Positions 13,777 through 19,717 of a stretch of 19,717 nt of DNA are shown here, one piece after another. Under the pieces are notes generated by a model, which saw only the letters and a program-made list of their open reading frames with translations, searched no databases and was not told the DNA's origin. Numbering within the stretch: position 1 is the first letter of the stretch; every line of letters begins with the position of its first letter. Source of the stretch: Brevibacillus sp. (GTDB taxonomy: Bacteria > Bacillota > Bacilli > Brevibacillales > Brevibacillaceae); assembly GCA_029240815.1 (NCBI GenBank), contig JARDZO010000078.1:1-19717 (forward strand), in the 5' to 3' direction. The translations under genes were made by a program, and so were the position numbers.

Positions 13777-14517
13777 CTACAACACTCGATTTAAAAACTC
13801 GCGGGTACGTTCTTCCTTTGGGTTGTTAAATATCTCATGGGGCGGTGCCAATTCAATGATCCTCCCCTGATTCATGAAGGCGACATAATCGGCCACATCT
13901 TTGGCAAAGCCCATTTCATGCGTCACGATGATCATGGTCATCCCTTCCTTTGCCAGCTGCTTCATCGTCTCCAGCACTTCTCCAACCAGCTCAGGATCAA
14001 GGGCTGAGGTCGGCTCGTCAAACAGCATGATATCCGGTTTCATCGCCAGAGATCGCGCAATCGCCACACGCTGCTTTTGACCTCCGGAGAGGCTAGCCGG
14101 ATAGACATCCGCCTTTTCTTCCAAGCCTACTTTTTTCAAAAGCTGGATAGCCTCTCGTCTTAGCTCCTCTTTATTTGGCTTTCTGACGACCAGCGGTGCC
14201 TCCATGATGTTCTCCAAAACCGTCTTGTGGGGAAACAGATTGAAGTGCTGAAACACCATGCCGACCTTTTGCCGCACCTGTGTCAAGTCATCCTTTTTGG
14301 GATCAATGCTTTTCCCTTCGATGAAGACCTCTCCGCCATCCTTGATCTCCAAAAAGTTGATGCAGCGGATGAGCGTGCTTTTCCCTGATCCACTGGCGCC
14401 AATCAGGACGGCTACTTCGCCCTGTTTCACCGTCAGATTCACGTCCTTTAACACCTCATTGGACCCAAAGCTTTTCTTGAGATTTTGTACTCGAATCATT
14501 TCCTGTCCCATTCTCAT
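13777..14517 (-). CDS. Polar amino acid ABC transporter, ATP-binding protein (GlnQ-like)
   Basis: A 246-residue ABC ATPase of the polar amino acid uptake family. It has Walker [10 protein letters not shown] (about 39-47), the Q-loop [17 protein letters not shown], signature LSGGQKQR, Walker [13 protein letters not shown], and the switch histidine in [10 protein letters not shown]. Length and motifs are those of GlnQ/ArtP/TcyN proteins. The start is supported by AGGAGG seven bases upstream. It is the last gene after the permease (14 bases away), and the terminator follows its stop. It energises uptake through the inner-membrane permease; the substrate is set by the lipoprotein. Confidence 0.95.
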   Translation of the reverse strand: MRMGQEMIRVQNLKKSFGSNEVLKDVNLTVKQGEVAVLIGASGSGKSTLIRCINFLEIKDGGEVFIEGKSIDPKKDDLTQVRQKVGMVFQHFNLFPHKTVLENIMEAPLVVRKPNKEELRREAIQLLKKVGLEEKADVYPASLSGGQKQRVAIARSLAMKPDIMLFDEPTSALDPELVGEVLETMKQLAKEGMTMIIVTHEMGFAKDVADYVAFMNQGRIIELAPPHEIFNNPKEERTREFLNRVL

Positions 14518-14531
14518 CGCTTATCCTCCTA

Positions 14532-15194
14532 CTAGTCCCCTTTAGCCAAACGCTGCTCCATTTTGTTGACGAAATACGTGAAGATCATGACGATCACCAA
14601 ATAGTAAAGCGCCACGATGAGGAAAAACGTCATCTCATCAAACGTCTCCGCAGACAAGCGGCGCGCCATGGAGAACAGCTCGTCCATTGCGATGAAAGCC
14701 GCCAGAGACGATTCTTTCAACGACAAAATGAACTGGTTTCCGAGCGGTGGTATTGAACGTTTCAACGCTTGGGGCAGAATAATACGCCTCATGGTCTGCC
14801 TAGTGGACATCCCGAGTGAAAGACCCGCTTCCATTTGCCCCTTGTCAATGGATTGGATCGCACCACGGAAGATTTCCGCGATGTAGGCACCGCTGTGGAC
14901 GGCAAGCGCGAGTGCTGCTGACCAAAATTGGCCCAGATCAATCACCTTGTAAAAACCGAAATAGAGGACAAAAATTTGCACGATCAAAGGTGTTCCACGA
15001 ATCACAGTGATGTACAGATTGGCGAGAAACGGACCTACCGGAATCTTGGAGACCTTTAACAACGCAACGAGCAGTCCGATCACCGTCCCCACAATAACAG
15101 AGGCGATCGTCAGCTCAAAGGTCAGCAGCAACGGCTTTATAAACAACGGCAGCGTGCGGAAAAACTCTTCTATCAAATGGGCAATACTGGGCAC
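14532..15194 (-). CDS. Polar amino acid ABC transporter, permease
   Basis: A 220-residue HisM/GlnP-type permease, starting at a GTG preceded by GGGAGGTGG. Membrane helices are evident: LLLTFELTIASVIVGTVIGL, ANLYITVIRGTPLIVQIFVL, a third near SAALALAVHSGAY and a last one near FFLIVALYYLVIVMIFTYFV. The cytoplasmic EAA loop that docks the ATPase reads GQMEAGLSLGMSTRQTMRRI, and the RGTPL motif is characteristic of the family. A single permease gene suggests a homodimeric channel. It lies between the lipoprotein gene (80-base gap with a stem-loop) and the ATPase gene. Confidence 0.95.
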   Translation of the reverse strand: MPSIAHLIEEFFRTLPLFIKPLLLTFELTIASVIVGTVIGLLVALLKVSKIPVGPFLANLYITVIRGTPLIVQIFVLYFGFYKVIDLGQFWSAALALAVHSGAYIAEIFRGAIQSIDKGQMEAGLSLGMSTRQTMRRIILPQALKRSIPPLGNQFILSLKESSLAAFIAMDELFSMARRLSAETFDEMTFFLIVALYYLVIVMIFTYFVNKMEQRLAKGD

Positions 15195-15227
15195 CTTTAT
15201 GCCACCTCCCGCTAGTAATGGAATGAA

Positions 15228-15257
15228 CCTACCAAACCTGTCGATCGGCTTGGTAGG
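15228..15257 (-). other. Intergenic stem-loop between lipoprotein and permease genes
   Basis: CCTACCAA (15228-15235) pairs perfectly with TTGGTAGG (15250-15257). No T-run follows on the minus strand. Such structures often protect the upstream message or cause partial termination, giving more binding protein than permease. That role is inferred from position. Confidence 0.5.
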
Positions 15258-15274
15258 CCGTATGGATTATGGCA

Positions 15275-16078
15275 CTAGTCCTTTTTGCTGATATCGCGAT
15301 TGAAGTACTTTTCGCTGAGCTTCAGGTATGTCCCGTCCTCATGAATCTGCTTCAGTGCCTCATTGATTTTGGTCAACAGCTCCGCGTTGCCTTTGCGCAC
15401 CGCGATTCCATGCTGTACTTCTGTGAGAGCTGCACCGCTTTTCTGGATCTTCAAGCCTTGCTGAATCGCAATCTCGCCTACGACGCTGTCCGTTATCACG
15501 ACATCATGCTTTCCTTGCTCCAGAGCACGCAGCGCAGTAACGTCGCTGTCATACGTCTTGATGTTGTCCGTATATTCACGAGCCATTTTTTCATGGGTAG
15601 TACCCAGCGCTACGGCTACTTCCTTTCCTTTCAATGCTTCCAAGGTAGAAATGTTGCCATCTGGACGCGTAAAGAGTTGTCCACCAGATAAATAGTAAGG
15701 ATCGGCGAAATCCACCTGCTGCTTGCGCTCATCTGTGATGGCATGGCTGGCGATAGCAGCGTCGTAGCGACCTTCTTTTACCCCAGCGATAATGCCAGAA
15801 AAGGGAGAAGTCACCGGTTTTGCTTGAAGATTCAGACGTTTTGCGATCTCATTTCCGATCTCGATATCGAAGCCCGTCAACTGACCATCTTTAAAATAAC
15901 TGAACGGTTGATATTCACCGGATGCTGCAAAAGTGAACACACCCGCATCTTTGGTCATCGCCGAAGCTTCGCCCGCAGGAGCACTAGCTCCCCCAGAAGT
16001 GGTGGTTTGGCCACACCCTACCACGAATAACGACATCGAAAGCAATAGACCAGCAATAGAACCAATTGTTTTTTTCAT
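15275..16078 (-). CDS. Amino acid ABC transporter, substrate-binding lipoprotein
   Basis: A 267-residue family 3 solute-binding protein from the ATG at 16076-16078 (MKKTIGSIAG), preceded by CAGGGGGT at good spacing. A frame eleven codons longer is less likely. The signal peptide ends in the lipobox VVGC with the lipidated Cys22, followed by a Gly/Ser/Thr/Ala-rich linker. The binding fold begins FAASGEYQPFSYFKDGQLTG, and FDIEIGNEIAKRL is the family signature. RYDAAIASHAITDERKQQVD and LKGKEVAVALGTTHEKMARE are further typical segments. The ligand is a polar amino acid or cystine-like compound and cannot be fixed by eye. It is the first gene of the transporter block and lies 75 bases after the CoA-transferase beta gene with no terminator between them. 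Confidence 0.93.
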   Translation of the reverse strand: MKKTIGSIAGLLLSMSLFVVGCGQTTTSGGASAPAGEASAMTKDAGVFTFAASGEYQPFSYFKDGQLTGFDIEIGNEIAKRLNLQAKPVTSPFSGIIAGVKEGRYDAAIASHAITDERKQQVDFADPYYLSGGQLFTRPDGNISTLEALKGKEVAVALGTTHEKMAREYTDNIKTYDSDVTALRALEQGKHDVVITDSVVGEIAIQQGLKIQKSGAALTEVQHGIAVRKGNAELLTKINEALKQIHEDGTYLKLSEKYFNRDISKKD

Positions 16079-16153
16079 CTCATATACCCCCTGTTTTCTC
16101 TGATTGTTCAAGCATGCTAGTGGTTCCCCTTTCCACCTCCTCTCGCAAACGGG

Positions 16154-16816
16154 CTAGTCTGGCAGTTGCAGATTCTCGGATATTTTCAGGGTTGCCCCGG
16201 TCTTGGCGATGACTTCCTCCAGAGAAAATGGGTACATGACCTCCGTCAAAACGAATCCGCCTGGAGTGACCTCGATGACCGCCCTCTCGGTGATGATGAG
16301 ATCGACACATCTCCTGGCTGTCAGAGGCAGCGTACATTCCCCGACAATTTTGGGCTCGCCTTCCGCATTTACATGGCTCATCATGACGATCACCTTCTTG
16401 GTGTTTCGCACCAGCTCCGTTCCGCCTCCGATGCCATAGACGCGCTTCCCCGGAACCACCCAATTGGCGAGATCGCCTTTTCGATTCACCTGCAGACCAC
16501 CTAGAAAAGCGACGTCCAACTTCCCTCTGCGGATGATGCCATACGCTACGGTCGTGTCGAAAAAAGAAGCTCCGGGAACAATCGAGACAGGTGCACCCCC
16601 AGCATTCGTCACATGAGCGTCCTCTTCTCCTGTCACGGGGGTAGGACCCAAGCCAAGTATGCCATTGACCGAATGAAACATGACATTCCATTCATGCGGG
16701 ATAAAATCGGCAACTAGCTCGGGGATACCGATGCCCAGATTCACCGTCATGCCCGGCTCGATTTCTTTGGCCGCCCGGCGCGCGATCATATAACGCTGGT
16801 CCATTTCCAATCGCAT
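16154..16816 (-). CDS. CoA-transferase family I, subunit B, with catalytic Glu replaced by Val
   Basis: A 220-residue beta subunit of the acetoacetate/butyrate/3-oxoacid CoA-transferase family, which moves CoA between carboxylic acids. Typical segments are MTVNLGIGIPELVADFI, GILGLGPTPVTGEED, NAGGAPVSIVPGASFFD, LGGLQVNRKGDLANWVVPGK and the C-terminal GGFVLTEVMYPFSLEEVI. The family's active-site glutamate sits in an S-E-N-G motif. Here it reads HSVNG, with Val50 encoded by GTC (plus strand 16667-16669), two base changes from any Glu codon. The start is the ATG of TGATG, overlapping the subunit A stop by one base, with GGAGG upstream. Fold and pairing are secure, but catalytic competence is open. 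Confidence 0.9.
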   Translation of the reverse strand: MRLEMDQRYMIARRAAKEIEPGMTVNLGIGIPELVADFIPHEWNVMFHSVNGILGLGPTPVTGEEDAHVTNAGGAPVSIVPGASFFDTTVAYGIIRRGKLDVAFLGGLQVNRKGDLANWVVPGKRVYGIGGGTELVRNTKKVIVMMSHVNAEGEPKIVGECTLPLTARRCVDLIITERAVIEVTPGGFVLTEVMYPFSLEEVIAKTGATLKISENLQLPD

Positions 16817-17481
16817 CACCCGCTCCCTCCGCCGCTTTTGACGATGTAATCCACAAAAATACCCGGCGTCATGATCTGCTCCGGGTCCATTTCCCCGACT
16901 GGAATGATCTCGTCCGCTTCCACGATGGTGATGTCCGCAGCCATAGCCACCAAAGGATTCAGATTTCTCGCCGCCTTGTCATAAATCAGGTTGCCATAGG
17001 AGTCTGCCCACTTGGCATAGATCAAGCCGACCTGTGCGTTGATCGCAGTCTCCAGACGATAGCGATTGTCTTTTACTTGAATGATGGGACTCTGTGCTCC
17101 TGTCTCCCAGCCCTGACTCGCATCCACGAAAATACCCGCCAGCCCTACTCCACCCGAACGAATCTTTTCTGCGAGAATGCCTTGCGGGTAGAATGACACG
17201 TCAAGCACCCCATCCATCATCTGCCGACCCGCTTCGGGATTCGAGCCAATGTGGGTGGTGACGAGTTTTTTCACTCTTCTCTTAGTGATGAGTCGCCCAA
17301 TCCCCCACTCAGGAAATCCGGCATCATTTCCGATGAGGGTCAAATCTTGGACTCCTTTTTGCAATAGATAGTCGATGAGGAACAGAGGTGATCCTACTCC
17401 TCCGAAGCCTCCGTACAGGATTTCGGCTCCATCTCTGACGTTTTCCATCGCTGTTTCTACTGTGACCCATTTTGATAGCAT
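16816..17481 (-). CDS. CoA-transferase family I, subunit A
   Basis: A 221-residue alpha subunit from the ATG at 17479-17481 (MLSKWVTVET). The frame is open 52 codons further upstream, but that stretch is not protein-like and contains the sigma-54 promoter. The glycine-rich GGFGGVGSP (near residues 24-32) is the CoA/oxyanion loop of the family. DLTLIGNDAGFPEWGIGRLI, VTTHIGSNPEAGRQMMDG and IYAKWADSYGNLIYDKAARN are also family-typical. An AAGGA lies about eleven bases upstream. It is the first gene after the sigma-54 promoter and is coupled to subunit B by TGATG. Family members act in short-chain acid or amino acid catabolism; the acid used here is unknown. Confidence 0.9.
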   Translation of the reverse strand: MLSKWVTVETAMENVRDGAEILYGGFGGVGSPLFLIDYLLQKGVQDLTLIGNDAGFPEWGIGRLITKRRVKKLVTTHIGSNPEAGRQMMDGVLDVSFYPQGILAEKIRSGGVGLAGIFVDASQGWETGAQSPIIQVKDNRYRLETAINAQVGLIYAKWADSYGNLIYDKAARNLNPLVAMAADITIVEADEIIPVGEMDPEQIMTPGIFVDYIVKSGGGSG

Positions 17482-17537
17482 GGCAAGCAAATCCTTATCT
17501 CTCACGTAATTTAGAAACCGCCTCGTGATAGAGAATG

Positions 17538-17555
17538 AAGCAACATCTGTGCCAA
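17538..17555 (-). promoter_or_regulatory. Sigma-54 (-24/-12) promoter of the CoA-transferase operon
   Basis: The minus strand reads TTGGCACAGATGTTGCTT. The sigma-54 consensus is TGGCAC-N5-TTGCW, and every fixed position matches with the correct spacing. Transcription would start near 17528, leaving a leader of about 47 bases before the subunit A start. Confidence 0.9.
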
Positions 17556-17591
17556 CCGACAGCTCAGTTGTTTCACATGTCAAATGCCAAC

Positions 17592-17612
17592 TCGATTCGC
17601 AGGGTGAATCGA
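17592..17612. promoter_or_regulatory. Likely activator site 1 (TCGATTC-N7-GAATCGA)
   Basis: Perfect 7-bp inverted repeat, TCGATTC (17592-17598) and GAATCGA (17606-17612), centred about 75 bases upstream of the expected sigma-54 start site. That distance is usual for enhancer-binding activators. Confidence 0.65.
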
Positions 17613-17661
17613 ATTCGAATCGGCAAAATAGAGACACTTCTGAAAATACACTCTTTTCTAA

Positions 17662-17679
17662 TGAATCGATCTCGATTCA
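17662..17679. promoter_or_regulatory. Likely activator site 2 (TGAATCGA-N2-TCGATTCA)
   Basis: Perfect 8-bp inverted repeat, 17662-17669 and 17672-17679, with a two-base spacer, built from the same half-site as site 1 but with closer arms. It also overlaps the region just upstream of the activator gene's -35 box. Confidence 0.65.
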
Positions 17680-17680
17680 C

Positions 17681-17709
17681 TTGTTAACCATATCGATTCA
17701 CTTTACAAT
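17681..17709 (+). promoter_or_regulatory. Sigma-A promoter of the activator gene, with half-site in spacer
   Basis: TTGTTA (17681-17686) and TACAAT (17704-17709) are 17 bases apart and about 46 bases before the gene start. The half-site TCGATTCAC (17693-17701) lies in the spacer, exactly 21 bases from the same half-site in site 2, so the activator may repress its own gene. Confidence 0.6.
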
Positions 17710-17754
17710 AAGGAGAATTTTAACATCAATGAAAAAGGAAGGAAGAATGTTGAA

Positions 17755-19182
17755 ATGGAAAAGGATGCACAGATCATTGCCTTCTTTAAGACAAGCCAGC
17801 TGATTGACATCTTCAATACCTTAGCTGATGGCATTTACATCTCGGATGCGCAAGGAACGACCCTCTGGCTCAATCAAGCAAGTGAAAATCTGTGTGGATT
17901 ACCTAAATCGGAGCTCATTGGACGCAATGTCGTTGATTTGGAAGCAATGGGCATTTACAAACCATCCGTGACTCGCCTGGTCATTGAAACTGGAAAGCCC
18001 ACCACTACCATTCAACTCGTGAACAACAAGGGGAAATTTCTCGTGACAGGCCACATCATTCCTGATGAAAAAGGAAATCCAGAGCTGATTGTCGCGCACT
18101 CTCGTGACATTACGGAGGCTGCTCGTGCCAGTTCTCAGCTGGAGGAGACCGTTTCCCTGCTCAAACGGTATAGCGAAGAAATCCAGCTCATGAAACGAGA
18201 GGCCCATCAGAACATGTCCCAAGTATTGATTGGGAGCAGCCGTTCCTACCTCGCCCTCCTCGAGTTGGTGAAAAAAGTAGCTGTTGTCGATACTACGGTG
18301 TTGATTACGGGGGAAACCGGGGTTGGGAAAAGCTTTCTGGCCGACCATATCCATCAATTGAGCGACCGCTGCGGGTCTCCTTTTATCCATGTGAACTGTA
18401 GTGCCATCCCGGAGACGCTCATCGAATCGGAGCTGTTTGGCTATCAAAAAGGAGCGTTTACGGGTGCCAACCAATCCGGGAAGATCGGTCTAGTAAAAAT
18501 GGCGGATAAAGGCACACTTTTTCTCGATGAAATCAGCGAGCTTCCCTATCATTTGCAATCCAAGCTACTGTTACTGCTGCAAAACAAAACGTTCATGCCA
18601 ATCGGAGGAACCAAGACCTATACAGCCGATATCCGCATCATCGCGGCTACAAACGCCAACCTCCTCGACCTCGTCAGGATGGGAAAATTCAGGCACGACC
18701 TGTACTACCGTCTCAACATTCTCCCAATCAATGTTCCACCCATGCGTGAACGCAAAGAAGACATATTCCCTTTACTGCATCACTATTTACAAAAATTCAA
18801 TGCGAAGCATCATCAAAAACGCCGCTTTTCCGTTGAGGCACTCGATATTTTGCATCATTATGAGTGGCCAGGGAATGTTCGCGAGCTGGAAAATCTCGTG
18901 GAACGCATCGTCATCACGGCCAAAGAAGATGAGATTCAAGTAACGGATCTGCCGGAGGAATTACGAAGTATTCGAGATTTCGAGGAGAACATCTGGTCAC
19001 TGGGAGAAAAGTTCTCTTTAGTAGAACGGCTTGATAAGATAGAGGTCGAAATCATTTCTCAGGCACTTCGGACGCACAAGAGCACTCGCAAAACAGCGGC
19101 AGCTCTCGGCATCACCCAATCGCTTCTGATGCGGCGGATCAAAAAATACGGGATTGCAGTAGATTCTGACGAAACTCTATAA
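17755..19182 (+). CDS. Sigma-54-dependent activator with PAS sensor domain
   Basis: A 475-residue enhancer-binding protein. An N-terminal PAS domain (about 12-120; LADGIYISDAQGTTLWLNQA ... SRDITEA) is followed by a coiled linker. The AAA+ domain has Walker A GETGVGKS (186-193), the sigma-54 contact loop GAFTGA (233-238), Walker B TLFLDE (254-259) and the RHDLYYRLNILPI arginine region. A C-terminal Fis-type helix-turn-helix (STRKTAAALGITQSLLMRRI) ends the protein. All catalytic features are intact. It is divergent from the CoA-transferase operon, whose promoter is of the sigma-54 type, so it is almost certainly its activator. The PAS domain probably senses a small molecule, perhaps the transported or metabolised acid. 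The start ATG follows GGAAGGAAG at a slightly long spacing, and no in-frame start is available upstream. Confidence 0.95.
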   Translation: MEKDAQIIAFFKTSQLIDIFNTLADGIYISDAQGTTLWLNQASENLCGLPKSELIGRNVVDLEAMGIYKPSVTRLVIETGKPTTTIQLVNNKGKFLVTGHIIPDEKGNPELIVAHSRDITEAARASSQLEETVSLLKRYSEEIQLMKREAHQNMSQVLIGSSRSYLALLELVKKVAVVDTTVLITGETGVGKSFLADHIHQLSDRCGSPFIHVNCSAIPETLIESELFGYQKGAFTGANQSGKIGLVKMADKGTLFLDEISELPYHLQSKLLLLLQNKTFMPIGGTKTYTADIRIIAATNANLLDLVRMGKFRHDLYYRLNILPINVPPMRERKEDIFPLLHHYLQKFNAKHHQKRRFSVEALDILHHYEWPGNVRELENLVERIVITAKEDEIQVTDLPEELRSIRDFEENIWSLGEKFSLVERLDKIEVEIISQALRTHKSTRKTAAALGITQSLLMRRIKKYGIAVDSDETL

Positions 19183-19215
19183 CGATCGACTCTAACCCAT
19201 CCTCCCGCCAAGTTT

Positions 19216-19717
19216 AGAAAACGCGGGAAATACACTCGCTTCCTTTTTCTACTAGGTCGGACTGTAGTGGAGGGGAGTAAAAAGGGGAAAACGCTCCAGC
19301 TTTATAGGAACACCTACTAGGGGTCATCCCTGTCCGGCTCCATATAAAAAACGAAACCGCGTCCAAAGTAGCCGTCTCGGGGAGCTTCTCAGAGGTGGAC
19401 GCTTACAACCGTGTTTCGTTTTTTCCATTACGCCTTGGTTGGTGTTCCTAAGATCTTCCGCTTATTTCCCCTTTTTCCTCGGCCAGCCTTCCCCCTTTCA
19501 CTTGCCTTCTCGAGGGAGCTTTTCAAGAAGTTTTTGAGAAAAACCCTTCGTGGGACAATGCCTTTGAAGAATGAAAGCTTGGTTCTCCTTATTCAATCGC
19601 TCCCGTGACACGTCGAATAGACATATTTGATGACTTCGTTCTTCACTTGTTCACCCATGCCCATCGAAGCGCAACGATTGGGGAACTAAGTTTTTGCTCC
19701 CTTGATCCTCGCAATAC
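19216..19717 (+). repeat. Family A structured repeat, copy A3 (extended, reaching the window end)
   Basis: Collinear with A2 at a constant offset of 6380 through the core. Outer stem: 19275-19290 with 19465-19480 (one T-C mismatch). Inner stem: 19346-19357 with 19413-19424 (12 bp). Apical stem: GCGTCCA (19359-19365) with TGGACGC (19396-19402). Pseudoknot arms: TAGCCG (19369-19374) with TGGTTG (19436-19441), paired only if G-U is allowed. The right-hand extension continues to the last base of the window, matching A2 to about 13340. It starts just after the activator gene. No gene is seen in 19183-19717; small open frames inside lack ribosome binding sites. Confidence 0.85.

Noticed and set aside
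16079..16153. Leader peptide MLEQSEKTGGI before the lipoprotein gene
   Set aside because: The eleven-codon frame exists, but the nearest ribosome binding site is too far away and the codons show no attenuation pattern.
16080..16691. A 203-codon minus-strand frame overlapping the CoA-transferase beta gene
   Set aside because: It is a shadow frame, rich in Arg, Gly and Ser with no family likeness. The overlapping frame has clear CoA-transferase motifs and a coupled start.

Overview
The window looks like chromosomal DNA of an endospore-forming Bacillota. Brevibacillus or a close Paenibacillaceae relative is my best guess. The reasons are an alpha/beta-type small acid-soluble spore protein behind a sigma-G-like promoter, GGAGG-type ribosome binding sites, LytS/LytR regulators and a sigma-54 enhancer-binding activator of the Bacillus type. 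The genus is an inference from general resemblance, not from a database match.

Left part (1-5900, nearly all minus strand): the N-terminus of a methyl-accepting chemotaxis protein cut by the window edge, an SASP gene, then a tight operon. Read 5' to 3' on the minus strand, the operon encodes two small related coat-like proteins, a 514-residue tandem GT2 protein, a GT2 and a GT4 glycosyltransferase, and a CsaB-like polysaccharide pyruvyl transferase. I read it as a probable spore-surface glycan cluster. A terminator sits in its leader region with no gene upstream of it.

Middle (5900-12724): a secreted protein with a copper-amine-oxidase-N-like domain (+); a PD-(D/E)XK-like nuclease domain fused to winged helices (-); a short DUF2573/YusU-like protein (+); a pirin with a small unknown partner (-); and a LytS/LytR two-component pair (-).

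Right part (13740-19182): a polar amino acid ABC transporter (ATPase, permease, lipoprotein) and a two-subunit CoA-transferase, all minus strand and probably one transcription unit. A near-consensus sigma-54 promoter precedes the CoA-transferase. Divergently encoded is a PAS-AAA+-HTH sigma-54 activator. The intergenic region holds a family of TCGATTCAC/GTGAATCGA half-sites that are the likely activator sites, and one lies in the spacer of the activator's own sigma-A promoter. The CoA-transferase beta subunit has Val where the family carries its catalytic Glu.

The most unusual content is non-coding. Two families of long, structured, dispersed repeats occur. Family A (three copies: 8501-8730, 12831-13340, 19216-19717) has an outer stem of 16-19 bp, an inner stem, a conserved apical stem and a possible pseudoknot. 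Two copies are nearly collinear for about 500 bp. Family B (two copies: 8896-9093, 13369-13569) is about 200 bp, bounded by 15-16 bp inverted repeats with a branched interior. A and B occur together, in the same order and orientation, at both loci seen in full. The third A copy runs into the window end just where a B copy would be expected. I do not recognise either as a named family.
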